NCBI GenBank assembly: GCA_965205155.1
Contig: OZ242033.1
Coordinates: forward strand, 868,001 to 932,000
Source: Aldehydirespirator sp965205155
Lineage (GTDB): Bacteria; Actinomycetota; Acidimicrobiia; Acidimicrobiales; Aldehydirespiratoraceae
DNA: 64,000 nt
Reading direction: 5' to 3'
Shown: positions 24,255 through 33,120 of the stretch, in pieces
How the letters are laid out: each line of letters opens with the position of its first letter
How positions within the stretch are numbered: the first letter of the stretch is position 1
Program-made: the position numbers and the translations under genes
The notes under the pieces: model-generated
What the model was told of the DNA's origin: nothing
The model's input: the letters and a program-made list of their open reading frames with translations, nothing else
The model's database searches: none

Positions 24255-24276
24255 ACAAGTTTTCGCGATATACAGC
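24226..24276. terminator. Bidirectional terminator hairpin
   Basis: A 23-base arm (24226-24248) pairs with 24254-24276 around a 5-base loop AAATA, with only two G-T type mismatches. The central pairing GCGAAAAC with GTTTTCGC gives T- and A-rich ends usable in both directions. It lies between converging genes and contains the stop codon of the left one. Confidence 0.85.
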
Positions 24277-24302
24277 CCGCTGCCCGCCGGGGGGAGTGCG
24301 GC

Positions 24303-25154
24303 TCAGTACTCGTAGAAGCCGCGGCCGGTCTTGCGGCCCAGCCGGCCCGCGGCCACCATGCGTCGCAGCAGCGGCGGCGGGGCGTAGAAGCGCTCGGCGT
24401 ACTCCGCGTACAGCGACTCGGCCGTGAACAGGCACACGTCGAGCCCGATCAGGTCCGCCAGAGTTAGCGGGCCCATGGGGTGGCCTGCCCCGAGCTTCAT
24501 GGCGTCGTCGATGTCGGTGGCCGAGGCATGCCCCGACTCGTACATCTCGATGGCCTGGCAGATGTAGGGCACCAGCAGCTTGTTGACCACGAAACCGGCC
24601 CGGTCCGGCGCCGGGACCACCCGCTTGCCGAGCGTGTCGGCGGCGAACGCAGTGGCCGCCCCGGTCACGGCCGGAGCAGTCAGCTGGGTGCTGATCACCT
24701 CGACGAGCTTCATTACCGTCGCCGGGTTGAAGAAGTGCATACCCAGCACCTGCTCGGGACGGGACGTGCCCATGGCCACGTCGATGATCGGGATCGACGA
24801 CGTGTTGGTGGCCATGATCGCGCCGGGATCGAGCACCCGGTCGAGCACGCCGAAGATCTCCAGCTTCAGTGGCAGGTTCTCCGGAACGGCCTCGAGCACC
24901 AGGTCGCAGCTGGCCAGGTCCTCCAGGTCCGTGGTCCAGGTGACCGCGGCCGACGCGGCCTCCCGTACAGCCTCGTCGAGCTTGCCCCGGGCCACGCCCC
25001 GGTCCATCGAGCCCTCGACACGGGCCCGTCCCGCCTCCACCAGCTCCGGCGTTGCCTCCCGGGCCACCACCTTCAGGCCGTTGCGGGCCACGACCTCGAC
25101 GATTCCACTTCCCATCGTTCCGACGCCGATCACGCCAACCGTGCCGATCTCCAT
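24303..25154 (-). CDS. 3-hydroxyacyl-CoA (3-hydroxybutyryl-CoA) dehydrogenase
   Basis: 283 residues, the usual length. The N-terminal Rossmann fold has GVIGVGTMGSGI; the catalytic region shows GMHFFNPATVMKLVEV (His-Asn), preceded by TNTSSIPI. The C-terminal dimerisation domain has AGHPMGPLTLADLIGLD. It oxidises 3-hydroxyacyl-CoA with NAD in fatty-acid breakdown or butyrate-type pathways. It is a single gene, ending just after the shared terminator. Confidence 0.92.
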   Translation of the reverse strand: MEIGTVGVIGVGTMGSGIVEVVARNGLKVVAREATPELVEAGRARVEGSMDRGVARGKLDEAVREAASAAVTWTTDLEDLASCDLVLEAVPENLPLKLEIFGVLDRVLDPGAIMATNTSSIPIIDVAMGTSRPEQVLGMHFFNPATVMKLVEVISTQLTAPAVTGAATAFAADTLGKRVVPAPDRAGFVVNKLLVPYICQAIEMYESGHASATDIDDAMKLGAGHPMGPLTLADLIGLDVCLFTAESLYAEYAERFYAPPPLLRRMVAAGRLGRKTGRGFYEY

Positions 25155-25220
25155 CTGGGTACTCCTATACGGGTCTGCTGGGCGCGGGCGCTCGGAGCCC
25201 GCCGGGGACTTCGAAGCTAC

Positions 25221-25781
25221 TCAGTCCGACTCGCTGATCGTCACCGAGTTGATGGTCACGTCGGTCCGGGGGCGATCGTTGCGGTCGGTCTCCACCCGCT
25301 GCATGGCTTCCACCACGTCCAGGCCGGCGACGACCCTGCCGAACAGCGAGTACTGCGGTGGGAGCCGGGTGCCCTGCGGGCCGCTGATGATGAAGAACTG
25401 GCTGCCGTTGGTGTCGGGCCCGGCGTTGGCCATGGCCAATGACCCGATCTCGTAGCGGCCCGGCTTGGGCAGTTCGTCGGCGAAGCGGTAGCCGGGGCCG
25501 CCCCTGCCGGTTCCGTCAGGATCACCGCCCTGGCAGACGAAGCCGTCGATGATGCGGTGGAAGGTAACCCCGTCGTAGTAGTGGTACCGGGCCAGCACCA
25601 CGAAGTTGTTGACCGTCAGGGGCGCCCCAACCGGGTCTAGGGCGATGGTGAGCGACCCCAGGGAGGTGTCCATGGTGGCCGTGTAGCGCTTGGAGGCGTC
25701 GATGCACATCGGCGGAGGCTGGTTGAACTTGCGGCGGACCGGACTCGATCCGTCCTCGGCAGGGCAGGGGGTGGCATCCAC
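25221..25781 (-). CDS. Cyclophilin-type peptidyl-prolyl cis-trans isomerase
   Basis: 186 residues. The catalytic core shows FHRIIDGFVCQGGDPDGTG (with the key Arg), then MANAGPDTNGSQFFI and YSLFGRVVAGLDVV. The enzyme speeds proline isomerisation during folding. The N-terminal 40 residues are polar and lack a convincing signal peptide, so it is probably cytoplasmic; an internal ATG would shorten it slightly. It lies alone between two unrelated genes. Confidence 0.9.
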   Translation of the reverse strand: MDATPCPAEDGSSPVRRKFNQPPPMCIDASKRYTATMDTSLGSLTIALDPVGAPLTVNNFVVLARYHYYDGVTFHRIIDGFVCQGGDPDGTGRGGPGYRFADELPKPGRYEIGSLAMANAGPDTNGSQFFIISGPQGTRLPPQYSLFGRVVAGLDVVEAMQRVETDRNDRPRTDVTINSVTISESD

Positions 25782-25934
25782 GCTGGTTCCTCGCTATCGG
25801 TGTTCGGGGTCGACGGGGACCGAGCGACCCTACCGGGGGGAAGGGGGGCATCATCCACCGGCGCGCGACCGCGCTCTATGGTGACGCCCGTGCGGTTCTG
25901 GCTCCGGCGCTCAAGCCCGCCCCAAAGCGCTGGC

Positions 25935-26081
25935 ATGGCCGCAACAGCGCGCCCCGACGCGCCCCACTCGCTACGGTGCGAGCGCTGCGACGTCACCTGG
26001 CGGGGACCGTCGTCGGTGCCCTGCTGGTGCTGCGGAGCCCCCGGTCACATCCGGGGCGAGGTGCGGATCTTCGCCGACTGA
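25935..26081 (+). CDS. Small zinc-ribbon protein
   Basis: 48 residues from ATG 25935. Two Cys pairs, RCERCDVTW and CWCCGAPG, are spaced as in a zinc ribbon, and the rest is short and polar. Similar tiny ribbon proteins are common in actinobacteria and have no assigned role. It precedes the MBL hydrolase by 54 bases on the same strand. The motif is clear; the start is my choice, since the frame is open upstream. Confidence 0.55.
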   Translation: MAATARPDAPHSLRCERCDVTWRGPSSVPCWCCGAPGHIRGEVRIFAD

Positions 26082-26135
26082 CGCACGGGTCCCGGCCACC
26101 CGTTCCCGCAGACATCGGCCGATAGGGTCGGGGCC

Positions 26136-26744
26136 ATGACACTGCACTGGTCCGACACCGGCATCGAGGTCCACAAGGTGGTCGTCGGCCCGGTCGACAA
26201 CAACGTCTTCGTCATCCGCTGCACGTCCACCGGCGACGCGGTCCTGATCGACGCCGCCAACGAGCATGAGCGACTGCTCGAACTGTGCCAGCGGCTCGGC
26301 GTCCGGACGGTGCTGGAGACCCACGGGCACTGGGACCACATCCAGGCCATCCCGGCGGTGCGCGACGCCGGCTACGAGGTGGGGGTCACCGCGGCGGACG
26401 CCGCCATGCTGCCCAGCTACGACTACCTGCTGGAGGACGACACCGTCGTCGAGATCGGCCGCCTCAGGCTGCGCACCCTTCACACACCGGGCCACACGCC
26501 CGGCTCGATGTCGTTCCATGTGGAGGGCACGCCGCTGCTGTTCACCGGCGACACGCTGTTCCCGGGAGGGCCGGGTGCCACCCAGTACGAGGGTGGCGAC
26601 TTCCCGACCATCATCCGTTCCATAGAGGACCGCATCTTCTCCCAATTCGACGGGTCCACGATCGTGCTGCCCGGCCACGGCCTCGACACCACCATCGGCA
26701 CCGAGTCGCCGCAACTCGACGAGTGGGTCGCCAGGGGTTGGTGA
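26136..26744 (+). CDS. Metallo-beta-lactamase fold hydrolase (glyoxalase II-like)
   Basis: 202 residues. The metal-binding motif is THGHWDHI, followed by TPGHTPGSM, TGDTLFPGGPG (bridging Asp) and LPGHG, together the full H-x-H-x-D-H...H...D...H set for two metals. The length and GPGATQYEGG wording fit the hydroxyacylglutathione hydrolase-like group; in a mycothiol organism it could act on mycothiol thioesters, which is inference. Cytoplasmic. Confidence 0.88.
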   Translation: MTLHWSDTGIEVHKVVVGPVDNNVFVIRCTSTGDAVLIDAANEHERLLELCQRLGVRTVLETHGHWDHIQAIPAVRDAGYEVGVTAADAAMLPSYDYLLEDDTVVEIGRLRLRTLHTPGHTPGSMSFHVEGTPLLFTGDTLFPGGPGATQYEGGDFPTIIRSIEDRIFSQFDGSTIVLPGHGLDTTIGTESPQLDEWVARGW

Positions 26745-26826
26745 CGCCGGGGTCGGCGCTCCGCTCGCTGATCCGCCCCGGTAGCGTGGCCGTTCGAGGC
26801 CGGTAGCCCGTAGACCAGGAGGTTCC

Positions 26827-27759
26827 ATGACCAGGCTTCTCGAAGGCAAGGTGGCCCTCGTCACCGGCGCAGGGCGGGGCATCGGGCGCGAGCACGCCTT
26901 GATGCTGGCCGAGCACGGCGCAAAGGTCGTGGTCAACGACTTGGGCGGCGACGAGTTCGGCGGGGGCGCGGATGTGACACCGGCTGCTGAAGTGGTCGAG
27001 GCCATCACCTCGGCCGGGGGAGAGGCGGTCGTCAACGGCGGCAGCGTTGCCAGCTTCGACGACGCAGGGGCCATGGTGCAACAGGCCATCGACACCTTCG
27101 ACGACATCAACATCGTGGTCAACAACGCCGGCATCCTGCGCGACCGCATGGTGTTCTCAATGACCGAGGACGACTGGGACACCGTGATGGCCGTCCATCT
27201 CAAGGGCACGTTCGGCCCGTCCCACCACGCGGCGGCCTACTGGCGCAACCGGGCCAAGTCGGGCGAGGAGACCTACGGACGGATCATCAACACGTCGTCG
27301 CCGTCGGGCATCTATGGCAACGTCGGGCAGACCAACTACGGCGCAGCCAAGGCGGGCATCGCCGCCTTCACGCTGATCGCCGCCCAGGAGCTGGTCCGTT
27401 ACGGCGTGACCGTCAACTGCCTGGCCCCCACGGCCTGGTCGCGCCTCACCGCCCCGCTGATGGGCGGCGACGAGGCGTCGGAGGAGTTCAAGGACAGCAT
27501 CGACCCGCGCTGGATCGCGGTGATCACTGCTTGGCTGGCCAGCCCCGAGGCCGCCAACGTGACCGGCCGCATATTCGACATACGGGGCAAGAAGCTGGGT
27601 ATCGCCGAGGGATGGCATCTGGGGCCGGTCGAGGTCCAGCCGGACAATCCCGCCGAACTGGGCCCGGTGATGGCCAAGCTGATGGCGGCCGCCCGTCTGA
27701 ACGCCGACATGTCGGGCAGGGACCACGAGGGCCTCGGCTTCCCGAGCCAGTCCATATAG
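26827..27759 (+). CDS. SDR-family oxidoreductase (hydroxyacyl-CoA dehydrogenase-like)
   Basis: 310 residues with a strong ribosome-binding site (AGGAGG) before ATG 26827. The NAD(P) motif is TGAGRGIG, NNAG follows near residue 101, and the catalytic Ser...Tyr-x3-Lys is visible in NTSSPSG and NYGAAKAG. The insertion VVVNDLGGDEFGGGADVTPA is typical of SDRs related to the (3R)-hydroxyacyl-CoA dehydrogenase part of peroxisomal multifunctional enzyme 2. It would reduce or oxidise a beta-hydroxyacyl-CoA. Single gene. Confidence 0.88.
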   Translation: MTRLLEGKVALVTGAGRGIGREHALMLAEHGAKVVVNDLGGDEFGGGADVTPAAEVVEAITSAGGEAVVNGGSVASFDDAGAMVQQAIDTFDDINIVVNNAGILRDRMVFSMTEDDWDTVMAVHLKGTFGPSHHAAAYWRNRAKSGEETYGRIINTSSPSGIYGNVGQTNYGAAKAGIAAFTLIAAQELVRYGVTVNCLAPTAWSRLTAPLMGGDEASEEFKDSIDPRWIAVITAWLASPEAANVTGRIFDIRGKKLGIAEGWHLGPVEVQPDNPAELGPVMAKLMAAARLNADMSGRDHEGLGFPSQSI

Positions 27760-27798
27760 GCGATCCACCCAGCCTTGGCCTGCGGCTACGGTCGCGCC

Positions 27799-29244
27799 AT
27801 GAGGTCGGCACGATGGCTCCTAGCTCCGCTGGCCCTCTTCAGCCTGGCTTGCAGCGGAGTCAGTCCGGGATCGGAGGCGGCGCGGACTCCGGCACCCGAC
27901 CTGACGCCCGTTCTGGGGCAGTGGGACGGAGAGATCACGGTCGGCGCGGCCAGGATCTGGTTCATCGTCGACTGCGTCGAAGATGACGGCCGGCTCGAGT
28001 GCACTCTGGACTATCCGGACGCTGGTCTTGAGCGCCAGCCTCTCTCGGAGGTGAGTTTCGTGTCCGGCCGATTGCACTTCGAATTGGAGGGGGACTTCGG
28101 CGTGGCGGTGTGGGACGGCGAGTTGCGCCGCGGCGTCGTCGAGGGCGACTACGAGGAGTCGGGAGTCTCGGCCCCCTTCCGGATGAGGCGGCACCCCATC
28201 GGCCCGGCCGAGACGATCTACTTGGACTACCTAGTTGAGGAAGTCGAGTTCGCGAGCGGCGACTTCATCCTGTCGGGAACCTTGACGATGCCGCTGGAGG
28301 GGGCTCCGCACCCTGCTGTCGTGCTGTTGTCGGGCAGCGGTCCTCAGACCAGGGACTACGGGCCCGGGGTCTTCCCGATGTTCAGGATCATGGCCGATCA
28401 CCTGACCAACAACGGCATCGCAGTGCTCCGGTACGACGATCCCGGCGCGGGCTCATCGATCGGCGACCCGCTCGGTGTCACCATCGACGATCGGATCGAC
28501 ATCATCTCGGCCGCGCTGGACCTGCTGCTGGACCACGACCGGATCGACTCGAGCCGGATCGGGCTCGTGGGCCACAGCGAGGGCGGGACGGTCGCGCCGC
28601 GGGTAGCCAACCAGTCCGAGCATGTCTCCTTCCTCGTGCTAGTGGCCGGGACCGCGTTGACCGGCGGCGAGATCATCCGCCACCAGAACGAAGTGATTCT
28701 GGAGTCTCAGGGGCTGACCGGAGAGGAACTCAGCGAGCAGCTCGACTTTGTGGATGTAGTCCGCGAGGCGGTGGAAACGGACACCGGCTGGGAGGAGGTG
28801 GAGCGGGAAATGCGCCGGCTGCTGTACGAGAGCATCGAGCGCATGTCATTGCGAGAACGGGCCCTGATTACCGACGATGACGCCTGGGTCGACGCGGTGG
28901 CCCAATCACAGTTGGCGACGCTGCGCAGCCCCTGGTACCGGTCGTTCTACGTCTACGACCCTGCGGTGGCGCTGGCCGAGTTGGCTGTTCCGGTCCTCGC
29001 GGTATTCGCCGAGCACGATCTGCAGATCCCGGGGCAACCCAACGAAGCAGCCATGAGGAAGGCGCTTACCGAGGCCGGCAACCCCGACTTCACCATCGTC
29101 ACCGTCGGTGACACGGACCATTCGTTCCAGGGGGACTACTCCGACACGCTTCTGGAGCAGTACGACCGGCTGGAATACGAGTTCGCTCCGGGTTTCCTGG
29201 ACACGATCACGGACTGGATCAGTGGCCGGGTGCGGGGAGCCTGA
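27799..29244 (+). CDS. Secreted lipoprotein alpha/beta hydrolase
   Basis: 481 residues from ATG 27799. The N-terminus is a lipoprotein signal with lipobox LACS, so the protein should be anchored on the outer face of the membrane. After a beta-rich domain of about 140 residues comes an alpha/beta hydrolase fold: VVLLSGSGPQTRDYG, the nucleophile elbow GLVGHSEGG, and DTDHSF with the catalytic His near the end. Similar proteins are annotated as esterases or dienelactone-type hydrolases. The tail overlaps the converging histidine kinase gene by 26 bases. Confidence 0.8.
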   Translation: MRSARWLLAPLALFSLACSGVSPGSEAARTPAPDLTPVLGQWDGEITVGAARIWFIVDCVEDDGRLECTLDYPDAGLERQPLSEVSFVSGRLHFELEGDFGVAVWDGELRRGVVEGDYEESGVSAPFRMRRHPIGPAETIYLDYLVEEVEFASGDFILSGTLTMPLEGAPHPAVVLLSGSGPQTRDYGPGVFPMFRIMADHLTNNGIAVLRYDDPGAGSSIGDPLGVTIDDRIDIISAALDLLLDHDRIDSSRIGLVGHSEGGTVAPRVANQSEHVSFLVLVAGTALTGGEIIRHQNEVILESQGLTGEELSEQLDFVDVVREAVETDTGWEEVEREMRRLLYESIERMSLRERALITDDDAWVDAVAQSQLATLRSPWYRSFYVYDPAVALAELAVPVLAVFAEHDLQIPGQPNEAAMRKALTEAGNPDFTIVTVGDTDHSFQGDYSDTLLEQYDRLEYEFAPGFLDTITDWISGRVRGA

Positions 29245-30475
29245 GGATTATCTCTGTGAACTCGCCCGGCTCGGACTGGGCCGTTATCGAGCCGCCGTGC
29301 TGGCGGACCACGTCGTTGCAGAGGCTGAGGCCCAACCCCACTCCCGTCCCCGAGGGTTTCGTCGTATAGAACGGGTTGAAGATCTTGTCCATCGAGTCGG
29401 GCGGTATCCCGGTTCCGTTGTCGCGGATGCGGATGACTATCTCCCCATCGATTCGGTCCGTCTTGAGCCACAGAGTCGGCTGGTACGGGTCCTGGTCCTG
29501 CCCGTCCCTCCGCCGCTTCTCGTCCATGGCGAAGCAGGCGTTGCCGACCAGATTCAGAAACACCCGCCCCATCTCCTCAGGCACGACCTCCATCTCACCG
29601 ACGTCCGGGTCGCAGTCGCGGTGAAGGTCGACCTCGAAGTCCCCGAACTGGGCCTGGGCGCTGTGGAACGCGATCATCGTCCTGTCGTTGAGCAGGTCGT
29701 TGATGGCGACCGGCTGGCGGGTGCCGCCTCCTCGCCCGATGGTCGACATGTCCCGCACGATCCGGTCGGCCCGGTCCCCGTGAGAACGGATCCTCAGCAG
29801 GTTCTCGGTCAAGTCGTCGATGATCGGCGCGATAACGGCGCGGGTGCCGTCCTCGAGATCCTCACCGGGCTGCTGCAGGGCTTCACGTAGCTCGGCCACC
29901 AGTTCCTCCGACGCCTCGGAGAAGTTCCTCATGAAGTTCAGCGGGTTGCTGATCTCATGGGCCACGCCCGCGGTCAGCTCACCGAGTTCGACCAGCTTCT
30001 GGCGCACGACTATCCGGTCCTGCGTCTGCCGCAGCTCCGACAGCACCCCCTCGAGCTCAGCGTTCTTGGCCTGGAGGTCCTCGGACAGCTCCCGCACGAG
30101 ATCCAGCTGAAGCGCCTCGATCGATCGCTGCCGGAGCTTCTCCAGCGCCGCGGCAGCCTCGTTCACCTCGTCGTTGCCCGACAGGCTGACCTTGTAGTCC
30201 AGGTTCCCTTCGCCCATCTGGCGGATCCAGAGTTCCACCGCGACGACGCGAAGACCGGTGTGCACGTGGCGATAGTTGGCGAAGACGATCAGGGCCAGGC
30301 AGACGGACGTGACCGCGATCAGCGTCGTGTTGCCGATTGAGATCGCCTGCACCAGCAGAACGACACTCAGAATGAGGGCCAGCACCAGAGAGAGCATCGC
30401 CTGGACCGACTTGCGCCGAAGGCTGAAAGGGGCGATGGGGCTGTGTGGCTTGCTGGCTGACGACTCGGGCGCCAT
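29219..30475 (-). CDS. Membrane sensor histidine kinase
   Basis: About 418 residues from ATG 30475, preceded by AAGGA; the frame is open for 56 more codons upstream but that part is low in coding character. Two membrane segments lie close together (MLSLVLALILSVVLLVQ, TLIAVTSVCLALIVF), followed by a HAMP-like region, a coiled coil, the phospho-acceptor block LTAGVAHEISNPLNFM, and an HATPase with NLVGNACFAM, DNGTGIP and GTGVGLGLSL. The short loop between the two segments leaves little extracellular sensor. No response regulator is next to it, so it is an orphan kinase. Confidence 0.85.
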   Translation of the reverse strand: MAPESSASKPHSPIAPFSLRRKSVQAMLSLVLALILSVVLLVQAISIGNTTLIAVTSVCLALIVFANYRHVHTGLRVVAVELWIRQMGEGNLDYKVSLSGNDEVNEAAAALEKLRQRSIEALQLDLVRELSEDLQAKNAELEGVLSELRQTQDRIVVRQKLVELGELTAGVAHEISNPLNFMRNFSEASEELVAELREALQQPGEDLEDGTRAVIAPIIDDLTENLLRIRSHGDRADRIVRDMSTIGRGGGTRQPVAINDLLNDRTMIAFHSAQAQFGDFEVDLHRDCDPDVGEMEVVPEEMGRVFLNLVGNACFAMDEKRRRDGQDQDPYQPTLWLKTDRIDGEIVIRIRDNGTGIPPDSMDKIFNPFYTTKPSGTGVGLGLSLCNDVVRQHGGSITAQSEPGEFTEIILRLPAPGH

Positions 30476-30669
30476 GTCCTTCGTTCCTGCGGCTTGCTCC
30501 TCGACTGCCGGCCTGCTCAGCGGCTCGATTCGTGCAGACTCTACAAGCCGTCCCCGGTCGAGCGAAGCGTGCGCCAGAGTCGCGAGGTCCGTTACGAGGG
30601 TCCGGTTGCGGCGCGGGCCGCTCCGCCCCCCAATTGACGGCAAAATGTCTGAGGTTTACGCTCCGCAAC

Positions 30670-31869
30670 ATGAGGCCCTTGGAGGACGTCCGCATCGTCG
30701 CCCTTGAGCAGTACGGAGCCGGCCCCTTCGCCACCATGCACCTGGCCGATCTCGGGGCCGAGATCATCAAGGTCGAGGATCCCGGCGCGGGAGGCGACGT
30801 CGCCCGCTACCTGCCGCCGTTCCAGCACGAGGACTCGAGTCTCTTCTTCCAGACCTACAACCGCAACAAGCGCAGCGTCGCCCTCGACATCCGCAACGCG
30901 GCCGGCCGCACCGTCTTCAACGACTTGGTGGCCTGCTCCGATGCCCTCTTCTCGAACCTTCGTGGCGACCTTCCCGGTGAGCTCGGCCTCTGCTACGACG
31001 ATCTCAAGGAGATCAATCCGGGAATCGTCTGCTGCTCGCTCAGCGGTTTCGGCATGACCGGGCCGCGGTCTCGCCAGGGCGGCTATGACTACATCCTGCA
31101 AGGCCTCTGCGGTTGGATGGCCCTCACCGGGGATCCGGAGGGCCCGCCCACGAAGTCCGGCCTGTCGATGGTCGACTTCTCGGGGGGTTTCGTGGCAGCC
31201 ATCACGCTGCTCACCGGGATCCACGCGGCCCGGCGAGACGGCAAGGGCATGGACTGTGACCTGAGCCTCCACGACACCGCCATCAGCCTGCTCGGCTATC
31301 TCGGCACCTGGCACCTCACCGCCGGCTTCGAGCCGCAGCGCGTGGCCGAGTCCGGGCATCCGTCGCTCGTCCCGTTCCAGATCTTCGAGGCCAACGACGG
31401 CTGGCTGGTGATCGGCTGCGCCAAGGAGAAGTTCTGGCAGAGGCTCACCGAGGTCATCGGCATGCCGGAGCTGGCCGACGACGCGCGGTTCGTGGACTTC
31501 GCAGCCCGCTACACCAACAAGGACGAGTTGCTGGAGATCCTCAGAGAGGTGTTCCCCACCCGTTCGGCCTCGGAGTGGTTGGAGCAACTGAGGAAGGCCG
31601 GCGTACCGTCGGGACCCATCCAGGACGTGCCGGCGGCGCTGAGCGATCCCCACACGCTGGCTCGGGGCGTCCTGGCCGAGACCGAGCACCCGCATCACGG
31701 CACCATCCGCCAACCGGTCACCCCGGTGAGGGTGGGGGATCATCCGACCGCCGAGTCGCTGTCGCCCGGCCCCTCGCTGGGCGCGGACGCACCGTATGTG
31801 CTCAGGGAACTGCTCGGCTACGACGATGCCGACATCGACAAGTTCCGGGCTGAGGGAGCCTTCGGCTGA
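30670..31869 (+). CDS. CaiB/BaiF-type (family III) CoA-transferase
   Basis: 399 residues from ATG 30670, the usual family length. Family marks are LGAEIIKVEDPGAGGDVAR, NRNKRSVALDI near residue 70 and the GKGMDCDLSLHD block that carries the catalytic Asp. The enzyme moves CoA between carboxylates. It begins a plus-strand run of degradation genes up to 39270, 96 bases ahead of the first pentein gene, so it may activate the substrate of that pathway. The substrate is not readable. Confidence 0.88.
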   Translation: MRPLEDVRIVALEQYGAGPFATMHLADLGAEIIKVEDPGAGGDVARYLPPFQHEDSSLFFQTYNRNKRSVALDIRNAAGRTVFNDLVACSDALFSNLRGDLPGELGLCYDDLKEINPGIVCCSLSGFGMTGPRSRQGGYDYILQGLCGWMALTGDPEGPPTKSGLSMVDFSGGFVAAITLLTGIHAARRDGKGMDCDLSLHDTAISLLGYLGTWHLTAGFEPQRVAESGHPSLVPFQIFEANDGWLVIGCAKEKFWQRLTEVIGMPELADDARFVDFAARYTNKDELLEILREVFPTRSASEWLEQLRKAGVPSGPIQDVPAALSDPHTLARGVLAETEHPHHGTIRQPVTPVRVGDHPTAESLSPGPSLGADAPYVLRELLGYDDADIDKFRAEGAFG

Positions 31870-31965
31870 ACCCTCGCAGCGTTTGACCCCTGAAGTGTCC
31901 GACGTTTAGGCTGCGACCGCGCGTCGAGCCCCTCCGGGGGCCGAGAAACGACACCGGGAGCGCTC

Positions 31966-33120
31966 ATGGCTTCATCCGTCCCGAAGACCCCGCCCCTTCC
32001 GCAGGCGTGGGCTGACCGAATCGCCGAAACCCAGGCTGAACTCGCATCGGGCGGGTTCACGCTGGAGGGCATGCCGGGCTACGTGCCGGGCCGGCCGCCC
32101 AGCGTCGACACCTGGCACCACATGGACTATCTGGAGATCTATCCGAAGATCTACGGGCGCGAGTGCGGGGCCAACGGGATCGGTCGGCTGCGGGAGGTGG
32201 CGCTGGTCAACATCACCGAGTCCGAGCGCTTTCCCCTCTACGACCAGGATCCGGAGTACTTCCCCACCATGGGGCTCAGCCACGACGACCTGGACATCGG
32301 CCGGATGAACGATCAGAGCCTCGAATACCAGTCCAAGCTGGAAGAGGCGGGTGTAGTGGTGCACCGCATCGACTTCCCCCAGCCCGCGGTGGGCGCCTTC
32401 GGCCCGATGCGGGGCACCTGGGCCGCCAACGAGTTGCTGGTGGTGCGGGGCGGGTCGATCATCGAGAAGGTCGCCATCAGCCCCTTCGGCACGGGCCGGG
32501 CCGAGTACCTGGCCCTGTGGGCGTTCGCCTGCCTGGGGATCCCTCCGGTCGCCACGATCACCGGCACCGGCGTGTGCGAGGCCGGCCCCTGCCACTGGCT
32601 GGCCGAGGACGTCTTCGTGGCCGGACGAGGCCTGGCCTACAACGAGGACGGCCTCAACCAGCTCCTCCCGGTGGTCGCCGCCTCAGCCGGTCTCGACCCC
32701 TCGGAGATGACCACGCTGGCCGTCAACTTCCCGGGCAACATCTACTTCAACCCCCGCACCGGCCAGTCCCACCACCCCGACATGTCGCTGTGCGCGCTCG
32801 ACGTCGACAAGGTGATCTGCTACCCGCCGGGCCTCGACTTCCGCACCTACGAGTGGCTGCGCAAGCGGGGCTACAAGATCGTCACCGTCGACATGGAGGA
32901 GCAGCGGCTGTTCGCGCCGGCCAACGTCATGCTCATCGAGCCCGGCCTCGTGATCATGCACTCCGAGGCGCCCGACGCCGCCGCGGCGGTGCGCAAAGCC
33001 GGCGTGGAGGTCATCGAGACGCCGTACTCGGAGTTCCTGCGCATCGGCGGCGGTCTGCACTGCTCCACCCTGCGGCTGCTACGCGACAGGGGGCCCTACT
33101 CCACGGACTCGCCGTCATGA
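31966..33120 (+). CDS. Pentein-fold guanidino-type hydrolase/amidinotransferase, paralogue 1
   Basis: 384 residues. The C-terminal EFLRIGGGLHCSTLRLLRD carries the Cys expected of arginine deiminase/DDAH/amidinotransferase enzymes, HHPDMSLCALD may hold the His, and TWAANELLVVRGG with RAEYLAL fits the earlier part of the barrel. These enzymes act on arginine-like guanidino or amidino groups through a Cys adduct. The family call is by motif pattern and could be wrong in detail. A paralogue at 34972-36135 shares roughly half of its residues. The stop overlaps the next start (ATGA at 33117). Confidence 0.7.
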   Translation: MASSVPKTPPLPQAWADRIAETQAELASGGFTLEGMPGYVPGRPPSVDTWHHMDYLEIYPKIYGRECGANGIGRLREVALVNITESERFPLYDQDPEYFPTMGLSHDDLDIGRMNDQSLEYQSKLEEAGVVVHRIDFPQPAVGAFGPMRGTWAANELLVVRGGSIIEKVAISPFGTGRAEYLALWAFACLGIPPVATITGTGVCEAGPCHWLAEDVFVAGRGLAYNEDGLNQLLPVVAASAGLDPSEMTTLAVNFPGNIYFNPRTGQSHHPDMSLCALDVDKVICYPPGLDFRTYEWLRKRGYKIVTVDMEEQRLFAPANVMLIEPGLVIMHSEAPDAAAAVRKAGVEVIETPYSEFLRIGGGLHCSTLRLLRDRGPYSTDSPS